A stretch of DNA of 64,000 nucleotides from Herbidospora sakaeratensis (GTDB lineage: Bacteria; Actinomycetota; Actinomycetes; Streptosporangiales; Streptosporangiaceae): assembly GCF_001570525.1 (NCBI RefSeq), contig NZ_BBXC01000008.1:461841-525840 (forward strand). Direction: 5' to 3'. This document shows positions 47,182 through 56,052 of this stretch, in pieces. The notes under the pieces were generated by a model. The model saw only the letters and a list, made by a program, of their open reading frames with translations. It was not told the DNA's origin and did not search any database. The translations under genes were made by a program, and so were the position numbers. Numbering within the stretch: the first letter of the stretch is position 1; each line of letters starts with the position of its first letter.

Positions 47182-50127
47182 CTACTTACCGAGCCGTAGC
47201 ACTCCCCATCGCGCCGTGGACAGATAGCTCTGTCCGGTCGGGTCGTGCCAGGTCACCGCCGCGGTACGGGCGGCGCCGGTGGCGTCGTTGATCTGCACGT
47301 CGAAGCCGACGACCCGGTCGCGCGCCAGGGTCACGGTGGGCAGCTTGATCGCCGCCTCGACGATGTAGCCGGTGGAGGTGCGCGACACGGCGCTGGTCAG
47401 GTTGCCGCGGATCGCGAAGGCGTCGAAGGTGCCGCCGATCGACTCCGCGCCCGTGAAGGAGATCCGGTACTGGCCGTCGTCGTCGTCATAACCCTTGGTC
47501 TTGTTGTTCTCCGGGTCGACGAAGATCTCGACGCTGTCCTCCTCCCACACGTTCGGCGACTCGTCGCTGAGGACGGGGTCGGTGACCTTCGCCAGCACGT
47601 ACAGCACGCCCGACGGCGACCACAACGCCCGCACCTTGGCCGTCGCGCCCGACGTGCCCTGGATCCAGGTGCCGGTGTCGACCGGGGTGGCCTTGTTCCA
47701 GACCGCCTCGGCGACGCCGTCGACGACCGGGGTCTCCTTCGGCGCGGTGAACTCCCTGACCTCGGGGACGAACGTCAGGGTCCCGCTGTAGACCGCGTCG
47801 GGGCCGGTGGCGGCGTCGTCGACGGTCAGGTCGAGGGTGGTGGCCGATCCCGACGGCAGCAGGGCCTCGGCCTGCCAGCCCCCGTCGGTCTTCTTGGTGT
47901 GCGCCTTGAAGCCCTGGGCGTGGGTGCCGCCGCGCTGGATCTTGTACGTCGCCGGCCCGAGCCTGAGCGTCAGGGAGTCGGTCGTGTCGTTGGTCGCGTC
48001 GGTGACGTCCGCGAAGACGTACACGCCCGAAGGGGCCTTTCGCAGTTGGAAGGAGGCCGACACCGACCCGGACCGGGCCACGGGCTGGTCCGGCTGCCGG
48101 TCCCACTGCTCGTCGCGTTTGCCGTCGACGGTGACGGTCCCGGCCGGCACGACCAGGGCGAGCCGCGACGCGGGCAGCTTCGTCGGGTCGGCGATGCCCC
48201 AGAAGGCGGGCTTGGCCTGGAGTTCGTCGTCGAAGGGCAGCGGCGCGTTGACGCGGTTGATCGGGAAGGTCGACAACCAGGTCTCGTCGTCGGCGACGCC
48301 CCAGATGGTCACCGAGGTCAGCTTGGCGGCCTGGCGGCGGAAGACGTCGAAGATCTCCTTGTAGCGCCGTCCCTGCTGCGCGAGCACCTCTGCGGGCACC
48401 GTCGCGTAGCTCGACACGAAGTCGGTGTAGACCGACACGTCGAGCTCGGTGACCTGCTGCTCCACGCCGAGCGTCGCGAACCGCTCGATGGAGTCCTCGA
48501 TGAAGTACGCCGGCGGCTGCTCGATGTTGACGTGGAGCTGGTGGCCGACGGCGTCGATGGGCACGCCCTCGTCGCGGAGCTGCTTGACGACCTTGTACAT
48601 CGCCTCCCGCTTGCGCGGGAACTCGGTGTTGTAGTCGTTGAACACCAGCGTCGCGGCGGGGTCGACCTCGCGGGCGACCCGGAACGCGGTGCGGATGTAG
48701 TCGAGGCCGGTGATCTCGAACCACGGCGAGCGGCGCAGGCCGTCGGGCTGGTTCTCGTCGATGACCTCGTTGACGACGTCCCAGGTGCCGATGCGGCCCT
48801 TGTAGCGGCCCATCACGGCGCGGATGTGGTTCTCGACGCGCTGGAGCAGGACCTCCTTGGTCGCGCCCTCGAAGACCCACGCGGGGGTCTGGCTGTGCCA
48901 GACGAGGGTGTGGCCGCGGAACTCCAGGCCGTTCTCGGTGGCGAAGTCGACCAGGGCGTCACCGTCGTCGAAGGTGAACCGCCCCTCTTCGGGCTCGGTG
49001 GCGTCCCACTTCAGCGAGTTGCCGGGGGTGACGCTCCCGAAGTGCCTGCCGATCAGCTTGGCGTGCTCGCCGAGCGTCGCGCCCCGGTAGAAGGCCGCGC
49101 CCAGGGTGAAGGGCACGGTGTCCTTGAGCGAGGGGATGTCGGTCTGGATGGGCTTCGGCTCGATGTACTCGAGCGTGAAGTCGTCGATCTCGAACGGGAG
49201 CGTGCCCTCGCCCGACTCGACGTAGACGCTCAGGAAGTCGACGTCGTGCGCGAGGGTGTAGGTCCCGGTCAGCCGGGTCCAGCCGGTCACGGCCACCGGC
49301 GCGGCGACGCGCTCGTACGACGGCGTGCCGTTCTGCCGCCGCTCGATCGACAGGCCGAGCGACTGGGCCTCGGCGCTGCGCACCCAGACCGACAGCGTGT
49401 ACTTCGAGCCCTTGGCCAGCTTGCCCAGGACGTTCAGCGACGGGCCGTCCCACGACGCCTGGCGGTTGGTCACGGCGAGGCCGTACGCCCCCGCGTGCGC
49501 GGCCGCGCCGGACGCCGTCAGCGTCGCCCCGCCGCGCGGGTTCCAGCCCTGCGCGGTCCCCGTCTCGAAGTCGGTGGACAGGCCCGACTGCGTGGGGTCG
49601 CCATCGGCCGTGATGACGATGTCGTCGACCGTGAACTCGGCGGTCGCGTCGGCGCTCTCGAAGTAGAGGTTCAGGGCCGAGTCGGCCGAGAAGCTGTACG
49701 ACCCGGCGAGCTCGGTGAACTGACCGGGGGCCGACGTGGCCGCGCCGACGCGCTCCCAGGTCGTCGAACCGCCCGCGGGCGTGCGCTCGACGGTCAGGGC
49801 GACCGCCCCGGACACTTTCGCGGTGACGTTGTAGGTCACGCCCTTCTCGAAGGGCGGGGTGATCTGGGCGCCCATCCAGTTCTGGGTGCGCCCGGTGACG
49901 CGCAACGCGCCGGTGGAGGTGTCGAGCACGACCCCGTCGCCGCGCGGGCCCCAGCCCTGGGCGCCGGAGGAGAAGTCGTAGGAGGCGATGGTGGTGACAT
50001 CCGCCCTGGCCGGGACGGCCAGGCATAACAGGACGAGCAGCGAGGCCGTCACGGCACGGAAGGAGCGACCCATGGTCGGCCGAAGGCCGGCCGTGGGTCG
50101 CGCCCTGGAATCTGCCTCAATGAGCAA
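47182..50127 (-). CDS. Secreted GH10 endo-beta-1,4-xylanase with carbohydrate-binding modules
   Basis: The multidomain product has a signal peptide (hydrophobic ASLLVLLCLAVPARA), two CBM4/9/22-like modules (YDFSSGAQGWGPRG and DFETGTAQGWNPRG starts), and a GH10 barrel. The barrel has the acid/base Glu in TWDVVNEVIDE (about residue 454) and the nucleophile in QQVTELDVSVYTD (about residue 561). Two CBM9-like regions follow (TVTVDGKRDEQWDRQP and TPVVDGVAEAVWNKATPVDTG). It cleaves xylan outside the cell. TTG 50127 is favoured because GGAG sits six bases upstream and the preceding gene ends 10 bp away. ATG 50073, giving 963 residues, has no SD and lies inside a hairpin, but produces a shorter, more usual signal peptide. 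Confidence 0.9.
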   Translation of the reverse strand: MLIEADSRARPTAGLRPTMGRSFRAVTASLLVLLCLAVPARADVTTIASYDFSSGAQGWGPRGDGVVLDTSTGALRVTGRTQNWMGAQITPPFEKGVTYNVTAKVSGAVALTVERTPAGGSTTWERVGAATSAPGQFTELAGSYSFSADSALNLYFESADATAEFTVDDIVITADGDPTQSGLSTDFETGTAQGWNPRGGATLTASGAAAHAGAYGLAVTNRQASWDGPSLNVLGKLAKGSKYTLSVWVRSAEAQSLGLSIERRQNGTPSYERVAAPVAVTGWTRLTGTYTLAHDVDFLSVYVESGEGTLPFEIDDFTLEYIEPKPIQTDIPSLKDTVPFTLGAAFYRGATLGEHAKLIGRHFGSVTPGNSLKWDATEPEEGRFTFDDGDALVDFATENGLEFRGHTLVWHSQTPAWVFEGATKEVLLQRVENHIRAVMGRYKGRIGTWDVVNEVIDENQPDGLRRSPWFEITGLDYIRTAFRVAREVDPAATLVFNDYNTEFPRKREAMYKVVKQLRDEGVPIDAVGHQLHVNIEQPPAYFIEDSIERFATLGVEQQVTELDVSVYTDFVSSYATVPAEVLAQQGRRYKEIFDVFRRQAAKLTSVTIWGVADDETWLSTFPINRVNAPLPFDDELQAKPAFWGIADPTKLPASRLALVVPAGTVTVDGKRDEQWDRQPDQPVARSGSVSASFQLRKAPSGVYVFADVTDATNDTTDSLTLRLGPATYKIQRGGTHAQGFKAHTKKTDGGWQAEALLPSGSATTLDLTVDDAATGPDAVYSGTLTFVPEVREFTAPKETPVVDGVAEAVWNKATPVDTGTWIQGTSGATAKVRALWSPSGVLYVLAKVTDPVLSDESPNVWEEDSVEIFVDPENNKTKGYDDDDGQYRISFTGAESIGGTFDAFAIRGNLTSAVSRTSTGYIVEAAIKLPTVTLARDRVVGFDVQINDATGAARTAAVTWHDPTGQSYLSTARWGVLRLGK
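50065..50101 (-). other. Hairpin over the alternative GH10 start
   Basis: Outer arms GCGACCCA / TGGGTCGC and an inner eight-pair stem with one G-U pair enclose a GAA loop. The ATG at 50073 is buried in the structure. It either lies in the signal-peptide coding sequence (TTG start) or covers the start codon (ATG start). Confidence 0.55.
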
Positions 50128-50136
50128 GGGGGTCTC

Positions 50137-51507
50137 CTAGTGCAGGTTCTCGTGGAGCAGGTCGAGCAGGGGCCGGCGCCGGGCGCACGAGGCCAGGGCG
50201 AAGGAGTCGGCCAGGGCCAGCAGTTCGTCGTCGGAGCGGCCGCGGAACACCTCCGCGTACTCGGGGACGAGCGCCTGGGCGATGAGGATGTGCCGGATGA
50301 GGTCGTCGATCTGGTAGCGGGCGCCCCAGGGGTAGGGGTCCCAGGAGGGGAACTCGGTCTCCATGAGCTGGTGCAGCGGCGTCAGTTCCGCCGTGCTCTC
50401 CTCCATGGTCGAACCCCACCGGTCGGCCCCGAGACGGCCCTTCTTGGCGATGAAATCGCCGAAGACGCCGATGTAAGGTTCACCGGCCGTCACGAGTCCC
50501 TGGAGACCGACGTCCTTGTACGTCCACAGCGACCACCCCGCCGAATGCGCGTCGAAGATCTCCAGCTGGTCGCGCAGGATCTGGTAGCGCTGCGCGTCGA
50601 CGTCGGCGTTTCCGGTGTAGACGGGGCCGAACTCGCCCACCCAGATCGGGGTGCCGGTCTCGCGCTGGAACACCGTGCGCTTCTCGAAGGTGGCCTCCAG
50701 GGTCGAGCGGTCGACCCATTCGCCGCGTGTCTCGCCGGGGTAGGGGCCGCCGTGCGCGAACCCGGCCAGGGCGTAGTCGTGGCAGACGAAGACCGTGTTC
50801 TCGTACACCTCGCGGAAGATCGAGAAGTCGGTCGAGTAGGTGTTGCCGTCGAGGAACAGCACGTGGCCGGGGTCGACCGCGCGGATCGCCTTGACCAGGC
50901 GGTCGTAGTAGGGGCCGACGACCCGCCCGTGCACGTCGCCGGGCTCGTTGATGGGGTTGTAGCCGGCCACCCACGGGTTGTCCTTGTAGCGGTCGGCCAT
51001 GGCCTCCCACAGGTGCACCGCGCGGTCCTGGAACTGGCGGTAGTTCCAGAAGTTGGCGATGTGGGTGGGGTTGTCGGAGTGCCAGTGCTGGTTCTGGCTG
51101 CCCGGCAGGGCGTGCAGGTCGATGACGCTGTAGATGCCGCGTTCGCCCAGCAGGCCGATGACCCGGTCGAGGTGGCGGAAGCCGTGTTCGATGATCTCGA
51201 ACGGCCGGTCGTCCGACTCGAAGTGGTGGTAGTTGACCGGGATCCGGACGCAGTTCATGCCCAGGTCCCGTAAGAGGTCGGCGTCCTCGGGGCCGAAGAA
51301 CGAGGTCAGCAGGCGGTCGAAGAACAGCTCCGAACGCTCCTCACCGAGGACCTCCCGGACGGCCGACCGCATGGACGACTCGTTGGCCGAGTAGCCGGTG
51401 ATGAAGTTCTCCATGTTGAGCCAGCCGCCGAGCCCGACGCCACGAAGGCGCACCGGACGCCCGGACGGGTCGACGAGGTGAGATCCGGACACGCGCAGGT
51501 CGGGCAT
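50137..51507 (-). CDS. GH5-type (cellulase family) glycoside hydrolase
   Basis: The 456-residue protein begins MPDLRVSGSHLVDPSGRPVRLRGVGLGGWLNMENFI and shows the clan A motifs: MNCVRIPVNYHH, AGYNPINEPGDV (acid/base Glu) and PIWVGEFGPVY (nucleophile Glu). No signal peptide is visible, so it probably acts on imported oligosaccharides. Specificity (beta-glucosidic, xylosidic or mannosidic) is not certain. ATG 51507 has GGGGAAG upstream. It is the first gene of the hydrolase operon, and two LacI-type sites lie just ahead of it. Confidence 0.88.
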   Translation of the reverse strand: MPDLRVSGSHLVDPSGRPVRLRGVGLGGWLNMENFITGYSANESSMRSAVREVLGEERSELFFDRLLTSFFGPEDADLLRDLGMNCVRIPVNYHHFESDDRPFEIIEHGFRHLDRVIGLLGERGIYSVIDLHALPGSQNQHWHSDNPTHIANFWNYRQFQDRAVHLWEAMADRYKDNPWVAGYNPINEPGDVHGRVVGPYYDRLVKAIRAVDPGHVLFLDGNTYSTDFSIFREVYENTVFVCHDYALAGFAHGGPYPGETRGEWVDRSTLEATFEKRTVFQRETGTPIWVGEFGPVYTGNADVDAQRYQILRDQLEIFDAHSAGWSLWTYKDVGLQGLVTAGEPYIGVFGDFIAKKGRLGADRWGSTMEESTAELTPLHQLMETEFPSWDPYPWGARYQIDDLIRHILIAQALVPEYAEVFRGRSDDELLALADSFALASCARRRPLLDLLHENLH

Positions 51508-51518
51508 CGCTTCCCCTT

Positions 51519-51548
51519 GAAAGTTTCGGACTGTTACCGAATATTTCG
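51519..51548. promoter_or_regulatory. Two LacI-type operators ahead of the GH5 operon
   Basis: GAAAGTTTCGG (51519-51529) and CGAATATTTCG (51538-51548) both fit the palindrome CGAAA-N-TTTCG, the second with one mismatch. They lie about 20 bp apart, directly before the GH5 SD. The same element recurs at three other promoters in the region. Confidence 0.6.
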
Positions 51549-51594
51549 CAAGCCGCAGCATAGATATCCAGCTCGCGGACCGTCAACAAAGTGC

Positions 51595-51608
51595 TGGGAG
51601 CGCTACCA
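51595..51608. promoter_or_regulatory. CebR-like box
   Basis: TGGGAGCGCTACCA differs at one position from the 14-bp palindrome TGGGAGCGCTCCCA known as the CebR (cello-oligosaccharide repressor) site in Streptomyces. It lies between the hydrolase operon and the divergent lacI-type gene and could act on both. Confidence 0.55.
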
Positions 51609-51636
51609 CCGGGAATGACACCCCTGGTACGCGTAC

Positions 51637-51650
51637 CCGAAACCTTTCGG
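51637..51650. promoter_or_regulatory. LacI-type operator ahead of the regulator gene
   Basis: CCGAAACCTTTCGG is a 14-bp dyad with a two-base centre, 15 bp before the LacI start. It fits autoregulation. Confidence 0.6.
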
Positions 51651-51664
51651 ATACACTTCCGGCC

Positions 51665-52693
51665 ATGCCAGCGAAAAGGCGGGTGACGATCGCCGTAATC
51701 GCCCAAGAGGCGGGTGTGTCGGTCCCCACGGTGTCCAAGGTCATCAACGGCCGCCCAGAAGTCGCGCCGGAGACCCGGCAGCGGGTGGAACGACTGCTGC
51801 ACAAACACGGCTACCAGCGCCGGGTCAGCCCCGGCGACGGCCCCGTGGGGCTGATCGACCTCGTGTTCGCCGAGATCGAGAGCCCCTGGGCCATGGAGAT
51901 CGTGCGGGGCGCCGAGACGGCCGCCCGCGAGGCCGAGGCCAGCGTGGTCATCTCGGTCCTGCACACCCACGCCGGGCCGGGCCGCGACTGGCTGGAGCGC
52001 ATCGCCGCCCGCCGCACCGACGGCGTCGTCGTCGTCGCCTCGCGGCTGTCGGCCGGTCTGCAGAACCAGCTGGCGGCCCGCTCGATGCCCTTCGTGGTGG
52101 TCGACCCCGAGGGCGAGCCGGCCGGTGGCGTCGCCTCCGTCGGCGCCACCAACTGGCACGGCGGCCTGGCCGCCACCCGCCATCTGCTGGAGCTCGGCCA
52201 CCGCCGGATCGGGATGATCGGCGGCCCGGCCGACATGTTGTGCAGCCGGGCCCGCATAGACGGCTACCGCGCCGCCCTGGAGACCGCCGGGGTGCCCGTC
52301 GAGCCGGGCCTGATCCGCTACGGCAGCTTCCTCGCCGACGCCGGCCACGACCACGGTCATGCCCTGCTGTCGCTGCCCGACCGTCCGACGGCCATCTTCG
52401 CCGGCAGCGACATGCAGGCGTTCGGGGTGTTCGAGGCGGCCCGGCAGCGCGGGCTGCGCGTGCCCGAGGACCTCAGCGTGGTCGGCTTCGACGACCTGCC
52501 GCTGGCCCAGTCGGCCTGGCCGCCGCTCACCACGGTCCGCCAGCCGCTCCAGGACATGGCCGCGCTGGCCACCCGGATGGTGCTGGCGATGGGCCGCGGG
52601 GAACACCCCGAGGCCCGCCGGGTCGAGCTGGCCACCGATCTGGTGGTCCGCGAGAGCACGACGCCGATCACCCTTTCGTCGCCCCCGCAGTGA
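51665..52693 (+). CDS. LacI family regulator of xylan/oligosaccharide genes (BxlR-like)
   Basis: The 342-residue protein has an N-terminal LacI helix-turn-helix with hinge (VTIAVIAQEAGVSVPTVSKVINGRPEVAPETRQRVERLL) and a periplasmic-binding-like core (GPVGLIDLVFAEIESPWAMEIVRGAE, GRPDRPTAIFAGSDMQAFGVFEAA-type region, VVGFDDLPLAQSAWPPLTTVRQP). Streptomyces BxlR represses xylobiose transport and xylosidase genes and binds CGAA-N-TTCG-type repeats, the sort found at four promoters here. It is divergent from the hydrolase operon and converges on the transporter operon, whose last stop it overlaps by 26 bp. Ligand presumably xylobiose or a related disaccharide. Confidence 0.9.
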   Translation: MPAKRRVTIAVIAQEAGVSVPTVSKVINGRPEVAPETRQRVERLLHKHGYQRRVSPGDGPVGLIDLVFAEIESPWAMEIVRGAETAAREAEASVVISVLHTHAGPGRDWLERIAARRTDGVVVVASRLSAGLQNQLAARSMPFVVVDPEGEPAGGVASVGATNWHGGLAATRHLLELGHRRIGMIGGPADMLCSRARIDGYRAALETAGVPVEPGLIRYGSFLADAGHDHGHALLSLPDRPTAIFAGSDMQAFGVFEAARQRGLRVPEDLSVVGFDDLPLAQSAWPPLTTVRQPLQDMAALATRMVLAMGRGEHPEARRVELATDLVVRESTTPITLSSPPQ

Positions 52694-53525
52694 GGCCGCC
52701 GATGAGCTGCCGCTCGGCGACCGCGTAGAAGGCCAGCGCGGGGATCATCGCCAGGACCACGTACGCGAGGATCTTGGCGGTGTCGGCCGAATACTGGCCG
52801 CTGAACTGCTGCACGCCCACGGGGAGCGTCCACCACACCTTGTCGTTGAAGACCACCAGCGGCAGGAAGAAGTTGTTCCAGCTGTTGACGACGGCCAGCA
52901 CCGACACCGTGGCCAGCGCGGGGCGGGCCATCGGCAGCAGGATCCGCCAGAAGAACCCGAACGGCGAGCAGCCGTCGAGGATGGCGGCCTCCTCCACCTC
53001 GTGCGGGATCGACCGGAAGAACGACCGCAGGATGATGATCGTCAGCGCCAGGCCGAAGGCGGCCTGGGGCAGGATCACCCCGAGCGGGTTGTTCAGCAGG
53101 CCGAAGAACCGAAGGATGATGAACAGCGGCAGGATCGCCACCGCGAACGGGAACATCAGCCCGGCCGCGAAGATGGTGAACAGCAGCTCCCGCCCCCGGA
53201 AGGCGAACCGCGCGAACACGAACGCCGCCAGCGCCGAGACCGCGACCGTGACCAGCGCCGTGCTGAGCGCGATCAGGGAGCTGTTGAAGACCTGCCGCCA
53301 GAAGTCCGACGAGGCCAGCACGTTCGTGTAGTTCTCAGGTACCCACGGTGCCGGCAGGCCGATCGGGTTGTTGGCCAGCTGCGGGTTGTCCTTGAAGCCG
53401 CCCAGGATGCCGTACACGATCGGCACCATGATGAACACGCCGATGACGATGACGATCGTGTGCAGGGCGATCGGCCGGACGATCCTGGCCGGCGTGCTCC
53501 GGCGTTCCCGCGCGTGGACGCTCAT
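52668..53525 (-). CDS. Sugar ABC transporter permease (BxlG-like)
   Basis: The 285-residue protein has six membrane segments and the permease motif for contact with the ATPase, EEAAILDGCSPFGFFWRILLPMARP (EAA loop). It is the second inner-membrane subunit of a CUT1 importer. No ATPase gene is next to it; in actinomycetes such importers use the shared ATPase MsiK. ATG 53525 overlaps the stop of the first permease gene by four bases (ATGA). Confidence 0.92.
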   Translation of the reverse strand: MSVHARERRSTPARIVRPIALHTIVIVIGVFIMVPIVYGILGGFKDNPQLANNPIGLPAPWVPENYTNVLASSDFWRQVFNSSLIALSTALVTVAVSALAAFVFARFAFRGRELLFTIFAAGLMFPFAVAILPLFIILRFFGLLNNPLGVILPQAAFGLALTIIILRSFFRSIPHEVEEAAILDGCSPFGFFWRILLPMARPALATVSVLAVVNSWNNFFLPLVVFNDKVWWTLPVGVQQFSGQYSADTAKILAYVVLAMIPALAFYAVAERQLIGGLTAGATKG

Positions 53526-54523
53526 CTGCGGCCACCTCCCATGGTCGTGGTGGCCCCGTCGAGGTCGCGCTTGAGCACGAACCGCTGGTAGCCGATGGCG
53601 AAGACCAGGCTGAGCAGGAACATCACCACGCTGATCGCGCTTGCGTAACCGACCTGGAAGCGGTTGAAGCCGATGTCGTACATCGTCACGCCGAGCGTCT
53701 CCGACGCGTGCACGGGGCCGCCCCCTGTCAGCACGTACACCAGGTCGAAGAGCTGGATGGTGCCGATCACGGACAGGAAGATCGTGATCCGGATCGTCGG
53801 GCCGAGCAGCGGCAGCGTCACGTAGCGGAACACGTGCCAGGGGCCGCAGCCGTCGATCTGGGCCGCCTCGGTGAGCTCCTTGGGGATGCTCTGCCGGCCG
53901 GCCAGGTAGAGGATCACGTAGAACCCGAAGTACTTCCACGTGATGACGATGAACAGCGAGAACATGACCGTCTCGGGCTCGGACAGGAAGCTCGACGACC
54001 CGAGTCCCAGGAAGCCGAGCACCTCGTTGGCCAGCCCGCGCTCCGGCGAGAGCAGCATGCTGAACAGCACGGCCGCGATGACCTCGCTGAGCACGTACGG
54101 CGCGAAGAACAGCAGCCGGTAGAGGGCCCGCAGGCGCATCTTCTGGTTCAGCAGCAGCGCGATGGCCAGGGCCAGCGGCAGCTGCACCACCAGCGACAAC
54201 ACGATCAGGAGCGCGCCGCGCCGCAGGTCGCCGAGGAAGATCTCGTTGTCCAGCAGCCGGGTGAAGTTGTCCAGCCCGACGAAGTTCGTCGGCAGCAGGC
54301 CGAAGCCGTTCCACTTGAACACGCTGGAGTACATCGCCAGCAGGATCGGCGCCAGCACCAGCAGCGAGAACAGGATGACGCCGGGGAGAAGGAACAGGAT
54401 GATGGTGATCCGCTTCCGCGCCTTGCCCCGGTTCTTGCTCGGGCGGGGCTGGGGCGGGGGGACCAAGCGTCGCGGGACCGGAGAGGCCGTGACGGCGCTC
54501 TCCGGTCCTTTCGTCGTCTTCAC
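53522..54523 (-). CDS. Sugar ABC transporter permease (BxlF-like)
   Basis: The 333-residue protein has a basic, Pro-rich cytoplasmic start, six membrane segments and the EAA loop TEAAQIDGCGPWHVFRYVTLPLLGP. It pairs with the BxlG-like permease. GTG 54523 lies seven bases after the stop of the binding-protein gene. Substrate is inferred from the xylanase and xylosidase genes nearby. Confidence 0.92.
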   Translation of the reverse strand: MKTTKGPESAVTASPVPRRLVPPPQPRPSKNRGKARKRITIILFLLPGVILFSLLVLAPILLAMYSSVFKWNGFGLLPTNFVGLDNFTRLLDNEIFLGDLRRGALLIVLSLVVQLPLALAIALLLNQKMRLRALYRLLFFAPYVLSEVIAAVLFSMLLSPERGLANEVLGFLGLGSSSFLSEPETVMFSLFIVITWKYFGFYVILYLAGRQSIPKELTEAAQIDGCGPWHVFRYVTLPLLGPTIRITIFLSVIGTIQLFDLVYVLTGGGPVHASETLGVTMYDIGFNRFQVGYASAISVVMFLLSLVFAIGYQRFVLKRDLDGATTTMGGGRR

Positions 54524-54530
54524 GCCGCGA

Positions 54531-55823
54531 CTACTCCGACTGCGCGGTCTCGGTGATGGCCTTGACCACTTCTTCCGGCGACTTGGTCCCGGCGATCAGC
54601 TCGGCCACGCTGTCGTTGACCTGCGCGCCGACGGCCGGCGGGTAGGCCTGGTCGAGGTAGAGCTGGAAGCCGGTCGCCTTGGCCAGCACGTCGACGACCA
54701 TCTTGCCGCGGGGGTCGGTGACGGCGTCCTCGGTGCCCTTGACAACGGGCAGCAGGGCGCCGGTGGCGATCTCCTTGCGGGCGTTGTCGGCCGACAGGAT
54801 GAACTTCAGGAAGTCGGTGGCCTCCTTCGGCGCGTCCACGCCGACGGCGAAGCCGCCGCCGCCGCCGAGCGCCTCGGTCGCCGCGCCCTTGCCGCCCTCG
54901 ACCGAGGGGAAGGGGAAGAAGCCGAGCGCCTCGCCGAGGTCGCCGGCGGTGTCCTTCTGGACGGTCGGGGCCCACTGGCCCATCAGCTCCATGGCGGCCT
55001 TGCCGCCGCCCATCGCGGCGGCCTGGCCGTCGGGGGTGTCGTAGGGGGCGCCCAGGAAGCCGTTCTGGAACGGCTTGAGGTCGGCCAGTTCCTTGAGCTT
55101 CTGACCCGCGGCGATGAAGTCGGGGTTCTCGAACGACTTGGCGGTCGCCGCCTCCTGGAGCGCGGGCAGACCGGCGATCCGCATCGCGAGGTAGGTCCAG
55201 TAGTAGTGGCCCGGCCACTTGGCCTTGCCCGCCAGGGCGATCGGGGTGATGTTGGCGGCCTTCAGCTTGTTGACCGCGTCGAGGAACTCGGTCCAGGTCG
55301 CGGGCGGCTGCTCGATCCCGGCCTTCTTGAAGAGGTCCTTGTTGTACCAGAAGCCGACCATGCCGATGTCGTACGGGACGCCGTAGGTCTTGCCGCCCAG
55401 CTGGTACGCCGCCAGGGCGGCCGGGTTGAAGGTGCCCGACCAGTCGGCGATGTCGGCGGTGATGTCCTTGGCGATGCCGCCGTCGGCCTGCTGCTGGAGC
55501 ACGCCGCCGCCCCACGTCTGGTAGATGTCGGGGCCTTCACCCGACTGCGCCACCGTGGTCATCTTGGCCTTGAAGGCCTCGTTCTCCAGCGGGTTGATGT
55601 TGATCGTCACGTTCGGGTGGGCGGCCATGTACTCCTTGGCCATCGCGTCCCAAACCGGCAGCATGGGCTCGATGTTCTGAATGTGCCACCAGTCGATGAC
55701 GACCTTCTCCTGCGCCGCCTGCCCCCCGCCGGGCGCGGGCGTTTCCTCGGCTCCGGATCCGCAGCCTGCGAGTAACAGCGCGGCGGCAGCCGCCGTCACC
55801 ACTGCGCGTCGTGTCAGCGACAT
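54531..55823 (-). CDS. Sugar ABC transporter substrate-binding lipoprotein (BxlE-like)
   Basis: The 430-residue protein has a lipoprotein signal (RRAVVTAAAAALLLAGCGSG, lipobox LAGC) and a type 1 extracellular sugar-binding fold (VIDWWHIQNIEPMLPVWDAMAKEY, SGEGPDIYQTWGGG, YGVPYDIGMVGFWYNKDLFKKAG). It would catch xylobiose or a similar oligosaccharide at the cell surface. ATG 55823 is preceded by GGAAGGA. The gene starts the three-gene transporter operon, and LacI-type sites lie 37-66 bp upstream. Confidence 0.92.
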   Translation of the reverse strand: MSLTRRAVVTAAAAALLLAGCGSGAEETPAPGGGQAAQEKVVIDWWHIQNIEPMLPVWDAMAKEYMAAHPNVTININPLENEAFKAKMTTVAQSGEGPDIYQTWGGGVLQQQADGGIAKDITADIADWSGTFNPAALAAYQLGGKTYGVPYDIGMVGFWYNKDLFKKAGIEQPPATWTEFLDAVNKLKAANITPIALAGKAKWPGHYYWTYLAMRIAGLPALQEAATAKSFENPDFIAAGQKLKELADLKPFQNGFLGAPYDTPDGQAAAMGGGKAAMELMGQWAPTVQKDTAGDLGEALGFFPFPSVEGGKGAATEALGGGGGFAVGVDAPKEATDFLKFILSADNARKEIATGALLPVVKGTEDAVTDPRGKMVVDVLAKATGFQLYLDQAYPPAVGAQVNDSVAELIAGTKSPEEVVKAITETAQSE

Positions 55824-55859
55824 ATCGGTGGTTCCTTCCGTCCCGGGAATGGACTCCAA

Positions 55860-55889
55860 GAAACTTTCGATGAAATTCCGATAGTTTCC
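55860..55889. promoter_or_regulatory. LacI-type operators ahead of the transporter operon
   Basis: GAAACTTTCG (55860-55869) and the weaker CGATAGTTTCC (55879-55889) resemble CGAAA-N-TTTCG, spaced about 20 bp as at the hydrolase promoter. They lie upstream of the binding-protein start. Confidence 0.55.
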
Positions 55890-56052
55890 CTTGATGGCAG
55901 GGAGGTTACATCGCGTTTTCCACGGGATCAACGGCCGTTGTGGAGCTGTTACTCGGCCCTTGCCGCTAGGGTTCTGCCGTGGTCCGGGCGGAGATCACGT
56001 GAAATCGCGTGCGATCCCCCATCAAGTGCGGATTTGGCAGTGAGGTTGACGG

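Noticed and set aside
47245-50028. 927-codon plus-strand frame opposite the xylanase
   Set aside because: Val/Arg/Asp/Gly-rich composition and no motif; the other strand encodes a clear GH10 enzyme.
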